DNA of 64,000 bases from Castellaniella sp049651205 (lineage in GTDB: Bacteria; Pseudomonadota; Gammaproteobacteria; Burkholderiales; Burkholderiaceae_B). The position numbers and the translations under genes are program-made. Below, piece after piece: positions 16,826 through 25,119 of the stretch (position 1 is its first letter; each line of letters starts with the position of its first letter). Where the stretch lies: NCBI RefSeq assembly GCF_049651205.1, contig NZ_JBASBR010000004.1, forward strand, positions 248,001-312,000, read 5' to 3'. The notes under the pieces are model-generated. The model was given only the letters and a program-made list of their open reading frames with translations. It was not told the DNA's origin and searched no databases.

Positions 16826-17502
16826 CCCCCCAACCACCCCGCAATACCTCTGCCGCCGAGATCGTGGAGATTCTAGAGGCGGATATTATTTTTGGGCGCC
16901 TGCGCCCAAACCAGGAACTCACCGAAGACACGCTGATGGATCGCTTCGATGCCAAGCGCCACGTCGTGCGATCCGTCATCCAAGAGCTTATGGGCCGGCG
17001 CATTGTGGTCAAACCACGATCAAAATCCGCTCGAGTCAAAGACTTCGCGCGCAAAGAAGTGGACGAGATCTATCACATGCGCGAGCTGCTGCAGCGCGAT
17101 GCAGCCATGATCATGCCCTTGCCTGCAGATGCGGCTGCTTTGGCGGTGCTCAAGGAGACGCATGTCAAACATGCAGCAGCTGTGTCGGTAGAAGCCGATG
17201 TCAGCCTGATCCATCAATTGAATGATGAGTTCCACGATCAGCTGTTTGCCTTAAGTTGCAACCACGAGCTGTGCAAGGCGATTGCTTTCTATACCGAGGT
17301 CTCGAATCCCATCCGTTCGTACGGCATTGTGGAGCCTGCCTGGCTGCAACAGGCTGTGCACGAGCATGCGGCGATGATCCGCGCTGTCGAACGGCAAGAC
17401 CGGACCGCACTGGCTCACCTGGTGGTCGATCATATGCAGCCGACGCGGCGGCGCTGGGAAGTGCTGCACACCGACAGAATGCCGCTGCATGCGACCGTGT
17501 AA
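16822..17502 (+). CDS. GntR-family transcriptional regulator with FCD domain
   Basis: A 226-residue regulator. The N-terminal winged helix (about 10-75) has AEIVEILEADIIFGRLRPNQ, a degenerate GntR start, then LMDRFDAKRHVVRSVIQEL. The C-terminal all-helical FCD ligand domain (about 80-212) has EFHDQLF, EHAAMIRAVERQD and HLVVDHM, which supply the acid and histidine residues that bind metal and carboxylate ligands in this group. It is coupled to the hydrolase gene by a 4-base overlap and followed after 14 bases by the FAD oxidoreductase, so it is probably the local repressor acting on 15887-16132. Confidence 0.88.
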   Translation: MTPQPPRNTSAAEIVEILEADIIFGRLRPNQELTEDTLMDRFDAKRHVVRSVIQELMGRRIVVKPRSKSARVKDFARKEVDEIYHMRELLQRDAAMIMPLPADAAALAVLKETHVKHAAAVSVEADVSLIHQLNDEFHDQLFALSCNHELCKAIAFYTEVSNPIRSYGIVEPAWLQQAVHEHAAMIRAVERQDRTALAHLVVDHMQPTRRRWEVLHTDRMPLHATV

Positions 17503-17516
17503 CAGGAGAGAGCTGC

Positions 17517-18620
17517 GTGGAAGAAGTCGATTGCATTGTCATTGGCGCTGGTGTCGTGGGGCTGGCGGTTGCACGGGCGTGCGCACTTGCAGGGCACGAA
17601 ACCATCGTCCTGGAAGCCGAATCAGCCATTGGCACGGGCACCAGTTCGCGCAATAGCGAAGTCATCCATCGGGGGATCTACTACCCACCGGGTTCACTCA
17701 AGGCGCGGCTCTGCATCCAGGGGCACAAGGCGCTCTATGCCTATTGCGAAACACACGGTGTACCCCACTGGCGCTGCGGCAAACTCATCGTTGCAACCGA
17801 CGACCAGCAACTGCCCTCCCTCAAGGCACTGGCTGCCAACGCAAAGGCTAGCGGTGTGGACGACTTGCAATGGTTGACGGCTCCCCAGGCGCAGGCACAA
17901 GAGCCGGCATTACAGTGCGTGGCTGCACTCCATTCACCCTCCACGGGGATTGTGGATAGCCATGGCCTGATGCAGGCATTGCAGGGTGATCTGGAAGCCG
18001 CTGGCGGCATGCTGGCCTTGTGCTCACCGGTAGTGTCCGGATCAGCAGATGGCAAAGAAGGCGTCGTCTTGCAGGTGGGCGGCACACAGCCCATGGAGAT
18101 CCGCGCCCGATGGCTGATCAATGCCGCAGGTTTGCAGGCAACGGCAATCTCTGCCAAGCTGGCAGGCATCCCCGCTGACACCATCCCCAGGCTCAAGCTG
18201 GCCAAGGGCAACTACTATGCACTCTCGGTTGCCTCACCCTTTTCGCACCTGATCTATCCGGTGCCGGTAAAAGGCGGCCTCGGCGTGCACCTCACCCTGG
18301 ATCTGGGCCGGCGTGCGCGCTTTGGCCCAGATGTGCAGTGGGTGGACGATATCGCCTACGATGTAGACCCGGCACGCGCCGATAGCTTTTATACCTCGAT
18401 CCGTCAGTACTGGCCACAACTGCCCGACGGGACCCTGCATGCTGATTATGCAGGCGTACGCCCCAAGCTGGCGCACGCTGGCCCCGGGGACACCGATTTC
18501 ATCATTCAGGACGCGCGGGTGCATGGGGTAAACGGGCTCGTTAATCTGTACGGCATTGAGTCACCCGGCCTCACCGCAGCGCTGGCCATTGCCGATGAAG
18601 TTGTACTGCGGTTGACATGA
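17517..18620 (+). CDS. FAD-dependent oxidoreductase, L-2-hydroxyglutarate oxidase (LhgO)-like
   Basis: A 367-residue DAO-type flavoenzyme. The dinucleotide fold begins at residue 5 with CIVIGAGVVGLAVARA and ends in VLEAE. RNSEVIHRGIYYPPGSLKAR is close to the conserved N-S-x-V-I-H-x-G-x-Y-Y-P-x-G-S-x-K-A segment of L-2-hydroxyglutarate dehydrogenases. The C-terminal IESPGLTAALAIADEV closes the FAD site. The expected reaction is flavin-linked oxidation of a 2-hydroxyacid to a 2-oxoacid; the exact acid is unknown. The start is GTG 17517, preceded by ACAGGAGAG, which fits far better than any upstream codon in this long open frame. It is the last gene of the hydrolase-regulator-oxidase operon. Confidence 0.85.
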   Translation: MEEVDCIVIGAGVVGLAVARACALAGHETIVLEAESAIGTGTSSRNSEVIHRGIYYPPGSLKARLCIQGHKALYAYCETHGVPHWRCGKLIVATDDQQLPSLKALAANAKASGVDDLQWLTAPQAQAQEPALQCVAALHSPSTGIVDSHGLMQALQGDLEAAGGMLALCSPVVSGSADGKEGVVLQVGGTQPMEIRARWLINAAGLQATAISAKLAGIPADTIPRLKLAKGNYYALSVASPFSHLIYPVPVKGGLGVHLTLDLGRRARFGPDVQWVDDIAYDVDPARADSFYTSIRQYWPQLPDGTLHADYAGVRPKLAHAGPGDTDFIIQDARVHGVNGLVNLYGIESPGLTAALAIADEVVLRLT

Positions 18621-18699
18621 TCCAGCCGCCAGTCTGGTGCACATCATCAACTTGACTGCTTTCCACCTCAAAATAGAAAATGGTCTTTCTCATTTGAAT

Positions 18700-18747
18700 T
18701 GATAATTATTCTCGTTTAGAATTCGTAGCAAATGAGAATGAGTTTCA
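18700..18747 (+). promoter_or_regulatory. Two Fur-box-like sites upstream of the siderophore receptor
   Basis: TGATAATTATTCTCG (18700-18714) matches the Fur 7-1-7 consensus TGATAAT-n-ATTATCA at 12 of 14 positions. TGAGAATGAGTTTCA (18733-18747) matches at 11 of 14. They lie 33 bases apart and just before GGAGAGG and the start of the receptor gene, as expected for an iron-repressed promoter. Confidence 0.7.
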
Positions 18748-18775
18748 TGATCTTTATCAATTGGGAGAGGATATC

Positions 18776-21028
18776 TTGGATCTGCACGCTGAACACTCAA
18801 GCAGCAAAATGAAAGTGACAGGCGGCCTGGCAACCGCGCTGGCGACGCCGTCACTGTTGCTACTGGCCACACCGGCTTCTGGTCAAACCACCGAGCCCAC
18901 ACAGCTGACGCCGATCCAGGTGGAGGGTACCCGTCCTGCTCCCTTCAACGTGAAGCACTCGGCATCCGACAAATTTACCGCACCGGTTCTGGACACAGCC
19001 AAATCACTACAGATCATCCCGCAAGAGTTGATTCAGAGCCAGGCCGCCAGCACCCTGACAGACGTGCTGCGCAACTCGCCGGGCATCACTTTTGGCGCAG
19101 GCGAAGGCGGAAACCCCTTGGGGGATCGCCCATTTATTCGCGGCTACGATGCGCAGTCCAGCACATTTATCGATGGCATGCGCGACATCGGCGCCACCTC
19201 GCGGGAAGTGTTCAACCTGGAACAGGTTGAAGTAATCAAAGGGGCCGATGGCGCCTACGCCGGCCGTGGCGGTGCGGGCGGCAGCATCAACCTGATCAGC
19301 AAAACAGCCAAGCTGCGCGACTTTACCGATATATCGGCCGGGTTTGGCACGGATCGCTATTTTCGCCAGACCGTGGACAGCAACTGGCAGCTTGGAGAGT
19401 CCTCTGCGTTTCGCTTGAACGCCATGAACCACAGCCAGGATGTGGCCGGGCGCGATACTGTGGATGCCAGCCGCTGGGGGGTGGCCCCCACGCTGTCGCT
19501 GGGCCTAGGCACGCCGACACGCCTGACACTGAGCTATTTTCACTTGGAAAGCGACGACACTCCGGACAGTGGCATGCCCTACACGATATCCAGCAAAGGA
19601 TCCAATGATCCCAGCTTCCACCGCCGCCCGGTGGATGTGGATCGCGACAATTTCTATGGGCTGGACAGCGACTATCGCCGCACGCGCAATGACATGGGAA
19701 CGCTGCTGATCGAGCACGACCTGGCTGACACCCTGGCCGTACGCAACCAGACCCGCTACACGCGCGGCACCCAACGCTACGTCGTAACGCAACCAGACGA
19801 CAGCAAGGGCTACGTCAACAATGGCATGGTCTGGCGCCGTGCCAACACCCGCGACAGCCGCGTGAGCACCTGGGCCAACCAGACCGAACTGCTGGGCGAG
19901 TTTCGCACCGGCAGCCTGAAGCACCGTTTTCTCACTGGTATTGAGTTCTCGGTGGAAGACGGGCGCAAGGACAGTCTGGATGTAGATCGCGACAACAGCG
20001 ACAAGATCAAGTGCAAGGGCGGTATTGGAGCAGGCTCTGCTTACCATTGCACCAGCCTGTATACCCCTACTCCAGGCGATCCCTGGGTCAACACCGGCAG
20101 CGGTGGGCCTCTGGGCGAGATCACCTACTCGCGCACGCTGACCAAATCGTTGTACGGCTTTGACACCATCGAATGGAACAAGCACTGGCAAACCACGCTG
20201 GGCCTGCGCCTGGACGACTACACCACCCGGGTAGACCCCACCGGAGGAAACCGTATTGATCGCCACGACACCCTGCTGAACTACCAACTGGGCCTGGTAT
20301 ACAAGCCTGCGCCCAATGGCAGCATATATGCCTCATACGGCACGTCGTCCACCCCGGCAGGCGCCGGACTGAACGAAGGCAGCGGCAACAGCCTTGTACC
20401 AGGCAGGCGCGTTCCGATCAACGCGGCCGACACCGCCCCAGAGAAAAACCGCACGATGGAGTTTGGCACCAAATGGGACGTGTTGGATGGACGTCTGGGC
20501 CTGACAGCGGCAGTGTTCAGGGTTGAAACCACCAATGCGCGGGTTACCGACGCCAATGGCCTGTACACCATGGCCGGCAAAAAGCATGTGGACGGGTTTG
20601 AACTGGGGTTTTCGGGCAATGTCACACCGCAATGGCAGGTATACGGCGGCTACACCTACCTGAAAAGCAAGATCGTGGATAATGGCAGCGCCAAGGGCAG
20701 CCAGGATTACGCTGGCAACGTGTTTCCCAATACGCCGGAACACAGCTTCAGCCTCTGGAACACCTACGCCTTTACGCCCAAATTCAGCGCCGGGATGGGT
20801 GCCTATTACGTAGGCCAGCAGTACGGCAACGAAGCCAATACTATCAGCATCCCCTCCTACTGGCGCTTTGATGCCATGGCCGGCTACAAATTCAACAAAA
20901 CAGTGGATCTGCAGATCAACATCAACAACCTGTTTGATGAAACCTACTACGACCAGGCCTACGCCTCCCATTACGCCTCGATTGCCCCGGGACGCTCGGC
21001 CATGGCCACGCTGAACCTGCATTTCTGA
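18776..21028 (+). CDS. TonB-dependent siderophore receptor (Fiu/PiuA-like)
   Basis: A 750-residue outer-membrane receptor for ferric siderophores, powered by TonB. A signal-like segment (MKVTGGLATALATPSLLLLA) ends near ASGQ. It is followed by a TonB-box-like TPIQVEG, the plug with DTAKSLQIIPQELI, DVLRNSPGITFGAGEGG and FIRGYDAQSSTFIDGMRD, and a 22-strand barrel ending in the typical TLNLHF with terminal phenylalanine. The start is TTG 18776, placed 5 bases after GGAGAGG; ATG 18809 at the signal peptide itself is a fair alternative. It is first gene of a three-gene operon with a Sel1 protein and PiuC, matching the Fiu/PiuA catecholate receptor group. Confidence 0.9.
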   Translation: MDLHAEHSSSKMKVTGGLATALATPSLLLLATPASGQTTEPTQLTPIQVEGTRPAPFNVKHSASDKFTAPVLDTAKSLQIIPQELIQSQAASTLTDVLRNSPGITFGAGEGGNPLGDRPFIRGYDAQSSTFIDGMRDIGATSREVFNLEQVEVIKGADGAYAGRGGAGGSINLISKTAKLRDFTDISAGFGTDRYFRQTVDSNWQLGESSAFRLNAMNHSQDVAGRDTVDASRWGVAPTLSLGLGTPTRLTLSYFHLESDDTPDSGMPYTISSKGSNDPSFHRRPVDVDRDNFYGLDSDYRRTRNDMGTLLIEHDLADTLAVRNQTRYTRGTQRYVVTQPDDSKGYVNNGMVWRRANTRDSRVSTWANQTELLGEFRTGSLKHRFLTGIEFSVEDGRKDSLDVDRDNSDKIKCKGGIGAGSAYHCTSLYTPTPGDPWVNTGSGGPLGEITYSRTLTKSLYGFDTIEWNKHWQTTLGLRLDDYTTRVDPTGGNRIDRHDTLLNYQLGLVYKPAPNGSIYASYGTSSTPAGAGLNEGSGNSLVPGRRVPINAADTAPEKNRTMEFGTKWDVLDGRLGLTAAVFRVETTNARVTDANGLYTMAGKKHVDGFELGFSGNVTPQWQVYGGYTYLKSKIVDNGSAKGSQDYAGNVFPNTPEHSFSLWNTYAFTPKFSAGMGAYYVGQQYGNEANTISIPSYWRFDAMAGYKFNKTVDLQININNLFDETYYDQAYASHYASIAPGRSAMATLNLHF

Positions 21029-21852
21029 TGCACAGCGACACATCGTTTGCCACGGCTGCACACCGCAGCCCGCAAGCGGGCGCGCTGGACAGTCACACCA
21101 TCAACCAAAGCGCGCCTCAGGCGCTGGCCAGGCAGATGGAACAACTGCTGGCCGGCCCGCCTGAGGCGGCAGCCGCCACACTCAAGGCAGCTGCACAAGG
21201 CGGGGTGGTGCAGGCACAGCTGGTATATGGGCAATGGCTGCTGGATGGCCACGGCGTCGTGCCAGACGCACCCCAGGCATACGAATGGTTTCGCCATGCC
21301 AGCCGCGAGGGCGAACCCATGGCACTGAACATGCTGGGCCAGTGCCATGCACACGGCTGGGGTGTACCGGTAAACCTGGTGATGGCTGCCTACTGGTTTC
21401 GCCTGGCCGCCTTGGGCGGGCTGGACTGGGGCATGTACAACTACGCCACGGCGCTGTCCCTGGGCCTGGGCACCGATATCGACCGCGATGCGGCGCTTAC
21501 ATGGTTTCGGCAGGCGGCAGCACTGGGCCACGCCAAATCCATGAATATGATTGGCAGCTTTTACGAGGACGGCTGGGTCGTAGCACAAAGCAGCCAGGAT
21601 GCGCTGGTCTGGTACCGCCAGGCAGCGCAGGCGGGTGATTTTCGCGGACAGTTCAATCTGGCCCGGCTGCTGATGGCCAAGGGCCAGACACCCGCTGCGC
21701 TGCAGTGGCTGGCGCGCGTGCCCGAAACCGCAACCCCGGCCTTTATCCGCCAGGCCATCACCTGGTTACAGGATCATTTTCCTGACCTGCCCCTGCCGCA
21801 AAGCCTGGCGGCGGCCGCGACTGCAACCCTGGCCGCACCCTCATCATGCTGA
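21028..21852 (+). CDS. Sel1-repeat (TPR-like) protein of the piu iron locus
   Basis: A 274-residue helical-repeat protein without a signal peptide. After an N-terminal region of about 50 residues come at least four Sel1 units with the pattern A-x-Y-W-F-R-x-A-A-x-x-G: for example QAYEWFRHASREGEPMALN, AAYWFRLAALGGLDWGMYN, ALTWFRQAAALGHAKSMNM and ALVWYRQAAQAGDFRGQFN. Such proteins act as protein-binding scaffolds; the role here is not known. The start overlaps the receptor stop by one base (TGATG) and its end overlaps the piuC start, so all three are coupled. A Sel1 gene next to piuA/piuC also occurs in Pseudomonas, as I recall. Confidence 0.8.
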   Translation: MHSDTSFATAAHRSPQAGALDSHTINQSAPQALARQMEQLLAGPPEAAAATLKAAAQGGVVQAQLVYGQWLLDGHGVVPDAPQAYEWFRHASREGEPMALNMLGQCHAHGWGVPVNLVMAAYWFRLAALGGLDWGMYNYATALSLGLGTDIDRDAALTWFRQAAALGHAKSMNMIGSFYEDGWVVAQSSQDALVWYRQAAQAGDFRGQFNLARLLMAKGQTPAALQWLARVPETATPAFIRQAITWLQDHFPDLPLPQSLAAAATATLAAPSSC

Positions 21853-22562
21853 TCACCCTCCCCGACCTGCTGCCGGCCGAACAGGTACTTCAATGCCGTG
21901 AAATGCTGACCTCCGCCACCTGGATAGACGGACGAGCCAGCGCCGGGCACGTGGCCGCCCATGTAAAAGCCAACCGCCAGCTGGCGCAGGATGACCCTGT
22001 TGCCCTGCAGATTGGTGCGCTGATCACCCAGGCACTGCGCCAGCACCCAGTGTTTCAGTCGGCAGCGCTGCCAGCCCGGATTCTGCCTCCGCGATTTAAC
22101 CGCTACGAAGGCGGTGAACACTACGGATTTCATATCGACAATTCGATTTTCAGATTACCTGCTGAAAATGCGAGCCAGGCTTTGGCCCCCTCTGCCTTGA
22201 CGCCCAGGCTGCTGCGCTCGGATATTTCCACCACCGTATTTTTCAGCGATCCAGACGATTACGACGGCGGAGAGCTGATCATCCAGGACACCTATGGCGA
22301 GCAGCGCGTGAAGCTGCCGGCAGGCCAGGCGGTGGTGTATCCCGGCACCAGCCTGCATCAGGTAACCCCAGTTACCCGTGGGGTGCGCTATGCCGCGTTT
22401 TTCTGGACGCAAAGCCTGGTACGCGACGACACCCAACGCAGCCTCCTGCTGCAGCAGGATGTCGCCATCCAGCGATTGATCCGGGACGGCGCCAACCCGG
22501 AGATCATCAGCCAACTCACCGGGGTGTATCACAACCTCCTGCGTCAATGGGCAAACCCTTGA
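21846..22562 (+). CDS. piuC: Fe(II)/2-oxoglutarate-dependent dioxygenase PiuC (YbiX family)
   Basis: A 238-residue PKHD-type hydroxylase. The iron triad is H96-x-D98 in YGFHIDN and H171 in SLHQVTPV, with R181 in GVRYAAFFW placed to bind 2-oxoglutarate. FNRYEGGEHYGFHID and FSDPDDYDGGELII are signature text of the YbiX/PiuC group. It is iron-regulated and genetically linked to catecholate siderophore receptors in many proteobacteria; the substrate is not established. The start overlaps the end of the Sel1 gene by 7 bases. The stop is 11 bases from the convergent serB stop. Confidence 0.9.
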   Translation: MLITLPDLLPAEQVLQCREMLTSATWIDGRASAGHVAAHVKANRQLAQDDPVALQIGALITQALRQHPVFQSAALPARILPPRFNRYEGGEHYGFHIDNSIFRLPAENASQALAPSALTPRLLRSDISTTVFFSDPDDYDGGELIIQDTYGEQRVKLPAGQAVVYPGTSLHQVTPVTRGVRYAAFFWTQSLVRDDTQRSLLLQQDVAIQRLIRDGANPEIISQLTGVYHNLLRQWANP

Positions 22563-22573
22563 GCAGCAATTGC

Positions 22574-23425
22574 TTAATGCTGCAGCCGAAACCAGTTCAG
22601 GACAGCATCCAAGGGGCTGACGTCCAGCGCAAAACGCGCCTGGGCACGCACCACAGGCTTGGCACGGTAGGCCACGGAATAATGTGCCAGCGCCATCATG
22701 GGCAAATCGTTGGAGCCGTCGCCCATGACAACGAGCTGCTCGGGCGACGCACCCAGCGACTGTGCCAGGGCCTGCACATGGCGCGCCTTGGCGGCCCCGT
22801 CCACGATATCGCCCAGCACCTGGCCCGTCAGCTTGCCATCCACCACTTCAAGCACGTTGGCATGGGATTCGTCCAGCAACAGCCCGCGCTGCAGGCGCTG
22901 GGTAAAGAAGGTGAAGCCGCCCGAGACCAAAATGGTTTTGACCCCATGCGAACGCATGGTTTCAATCAGGTTTTCAGCCCCTGGATTAAGCCGAAGCCGC
23001 TGCGAGAATACCTGCTCGAGGGCGGTTTCGGGCACGCCTCGCAACAGGGCGACACGGCGGCGCAAGCTTTCGGAGAAATCCTTGATTTCGCCGCGCATGC
23101 TGGCTTCGGTAATGGCCGCCACTTCGGCCTTGCGGCCCACGGCATCTGCAATTTCGTCGATGCACTCGATATTGACCAGTGTGGAATCCATATCCATGGC
23201 CAGCACCTTGCACTCGGCCAGGCGATGGACGGACGCCAGCCACGCCGCATCCAGATGCGCAGCCTGCGCCATGGCCAGCACCTCGTCGCGGGTAGACTCA
23301 TCCACATTCAGCAGACGAATCGCGGTGGGCTTGAGCTCTTGTACTCCATCGGCGCAGGCAACCGCTGCCAGCCGTTCAACGTCCGCTGCCACCAGGCGCG
23401 GTGCCTGCAAAATAAGGTGTGCCAT
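22574..23425 (-). CDS. serB: Phosphoserine phosphatase SerB
   Basis: A 283-residue HAD-superfamily enzyme for the last step of serine synthesis. The catalytic motif is MDMDSTLVN (nucleophile D78, general acid D80). Motif II is LVSGGFTFFT, and motifs III-IV are KARHVQ and VVMGDGSNDLPM. About 70 residues precede the HAD core, forming the short N-terminal regulatory-like region usual in betaproteobacterial SerB. The ATG at 23425 is preceded by GGGAG and AGGA. It begins within the same CATG as the divergent oxidase gene, so no spacer exists between the two starts. Confidence 0.92.
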   Translation of the reverse strand: MAHLILQAPRLVAADVERLAAVACADGVQELKPTAIRLLNVDESTRDEVLAMAQAAHLDAAWLASVHRLAECKVLAMDMDSTLVNIECIDEIADAVGRKAEVAAITEASMRGEIKDFSESLRRRVALLRGVPETALEQVFSQRLRLNPGAENLIETMRSHGVKTILVSGGFTFFTQRLQRGLLLDESHANVLEVVDGKLTGQVLGDIVDGAAKARHVQALAQSLGASPEQLVVMGDGSNDLPMMALAHYSVAYRAKPVVRAQARFALDVSPLDAVLNWFRLQH

Positions 23426-24599
23426 GAATCCTGTCTCCCAGTCGTGCGCGGCTATTTTACCTGCCACACAGCCCCCTCGCGCCCCGGCGCCCCTGTGCGC
23501 TCAGGATTACGCTGATCAGGCCCAGGCGCGGCTGGACCCGGCCATCTGGGTCTGGCTGCAATCCGGCGGTGCCGATGAGATCACCGCCCGGGAAAACCAC
23601 CGGGCCTACGCGGCTCTGCGCCTGCGCAGCCGCGTGCTCAGGCCTTTAGCCGGCGCCCACACCCGTCTCCAACTGCTTGGCCAGAATCTTGCACACCCAA
23701 TTCTGATTGCGCCCATGGCCTGGCACGGGCTGGTACACGCCGAGGCCGAACAGGCCACCGCACTGGCTGCCGCCGCAACCGGCACACCGTTGGTGGTCAG
23801 TACACAATCCGGCACGCCCATCGAGACACTGGCCACCCTGCCCGGGCCACCGCACTTGTGGTTTCAGCTGTATGCCCAGCGACGCCGGGCCGATACCCTG
23901 GCGCTGGCGCAAAGAGCGTTACAGGCAGGCGCCCGGGCCCTGGTGCTGACGGTGGATGCGCCGGTAAACGGTGTGCGCAATGCCCAGCAACGGGCCGGAT
24001 TTGCACTGCCTGCCGGCATACGTTCCGTGCATCTGGATGGTTTGCCACCACCCACTATGCGCCCGGTACCGCCCGGTGGCAGCCCCTTGTTTGACAGCGG
24101 CTTGCTGGATGCCGCCCCCACCTGGGAAGACGTCACATGGCTCAAGGCGCAACTGCCCGATACACCGCTTTGGTTAAAGGGGATTCTTGACGCCGAAGAC
24201 GCCTGCATCGCCATTGCCAGCGGGGCCGATGGCCTGATCGTCTCCAACCACGGCGGGCGCTGCCTGGACACCCTGCCCGCCACGCTGGAGGCGCTGCCCG
24301 CGATTGCGTCCGCAGTCAAAGGCCGCGTGCCCCTGTTGCTGGATGGAGGCATCCGCAGAGGCACCGATGTGCTCAAGGCACTGGCACTGGGGGCTCGGGG
24401 GGTGTTGATTGGAAGGCCTGTGCTGCACGCACTGGCCGTGGGCGGCGCACCTGCAGTGGCGCATTTGATACAGCTACTGAGAGGAGAACTGGAGGTGGCG
24501 ATGGCCCTGACGGGCTGTCGCACACTGGCCGATATTAACGAAGACGGCGTCTTTGCAGCATGTAGCACCACACAAAGCCCGGGTAACCCAGCACCATAA
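23424..24599 (+). CDS. FMN-dependent alpha-hydroxyacid oxidase/dehydrogenase (LldD-like)
   Basis: A 391-residue TIM-barrel flavoenzyme of the glycolate oxidase/L-lactate dehydrogenase family that oxidises 2-hydroxyacids to 2-oxoacids. The domain starts at DYADQAQARLDP (about residue 28). Later motifs are IAPMAWHGL, LVVSTQSGTP, the lysine in PLWLKGI, and the catalytic block SNHGGRCLD with H276; family members usually have Q where this has C. LLLDGGIRRGTDVLKALALGA and GVLIGRPVL bind FMN phosphate. ATG 23424 is the only ATG, GTG or TTG before the domain, and AAGGTG precedes it. Its 3' end overlaps the DUF2818 gene by 65 bases. The substrate is unknown. Confidence 0.85.
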   Translation: MNPVSQSCAAILPATQPPRAPAPLCAQDYADQAQARLDPAIWVWLQSGGADEITARENHRAYAALRLRSRVLRPLAGAHTRLQLLGQNLAHPILIAPMAWHGLVHAEAEQATALAAAATGTPLVVSTQSGTPIETLATLPGPPHLWFQLYAQRRRADTLALAQRALQAGARALVLTVDAPVNGVRNAQQRAGFALPAGIRSVHLDGLPPPTMRPVPPGGSPLFDSGLLDAAPTWEDVTWLKAQLPDTPLWLKGILDAEDACIAIASGADGLIVSNHGGRCLDTLPATLEALPAIASAVKGRVPLLLDGGIRRGTDVLKALALGARGVLIGRPVLHALAVGGAPAVAHLIQLLRGELEVAMALTGCRTLADINEDGVFAACSTTQSPGNPAP

Positions 24600-25101
24600 A
24601 CAGGGCCAGCGTTACAGCATAGAACTCCCAACCCTGGGGAAACGCATTGCCCAGATCTAGCTCCATGGCAAAGCCCAGCATGCCAACCAGCACATAGCCT
24701 ACCAGCAGCTCGAGGAAGCGGTCGATGAACAGCTTGCCGGAGCCCGCGGGTTTTGCCTGACGAGCGGCTGTATCCGATGCCGTCGGCTGACGCAATGCGG
24801 CCAGCCAGCCCGCAGCGGACAGCAAGGCTGCCGCCAACCCGATACTGATCAGTAATTTAAAGATAAACAGGGTATCTCCGACGCCGCCGAATGAGCTGCC
24901 CACCAGTTTCAGGGTGCCCCATGACCACGCTGCCAGAAGCACCAGAAACCCCAGGCCAAACAACCATCGGATGCCGTCACCCCAGGCCTGCAGCGCCTGC
25001 GCCCAAGGCCAGGGCGCCAGCGGACGATCCAGCACGAAAGGCAGGTTGGCCAGCAGCAAGGCGCCGAGGATAACCAGCCAGACAGAGATGGTGAGGGTCA
25101 T
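24535..25101 (-). CDS. DUF2818-family membrane protein, extended form
   Basis: A 188-residue membrane protein of unknown function, 18 bases after nuoN. The N-terminal ISVWLVILGALLLANLPFV and the C-terminal FLELLVGYVLVGMLGFAME with FPQGWEFYAVTLALFMVLGYPGFVW match the two halves of DUF2818, a small Burkholderiales family (about 100 residues) encoded behind nuoN. Between them lie about 80 extra residues (about 32-120) with two more hydrophobic segments (WLFGLGFLVLLAAWSWG and FIFKLLISIGLAAALL). The position suggests a link to complex I, but no function is known. The final 65 bases overlap the convergent oxidase gene. Confidence 0.75.
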   Translation of the reverse strand: MTLTISVWLVILGALLLANLPFVLDRPLAPWPWAQALQAWGDGIRWLFGLGFLVLLAAWSWGTLKLVGSSFGGVGDTLFIFKLLISIGLAAALLSAAGWLAALRQPTASDTAARQAKPAGSGKLFIDRFLELLVGYVLVGMLGFAMELDLGNAFPQGWEFYAVTLALFMVLGYPGFVWCYMLQRRRLR

Positions 25102-25119
25102 GAATACCTTTACGGGGGG

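Noticed and set aside
18698..18706. Third copy of ATTGATAAT, upstream of the TonB receptor
   Set aside because: I considered it as another operator of the GntR regulator, but it is contained in a good Fur box and is better explained by it. The motif is AT-rich and can recur by chance.
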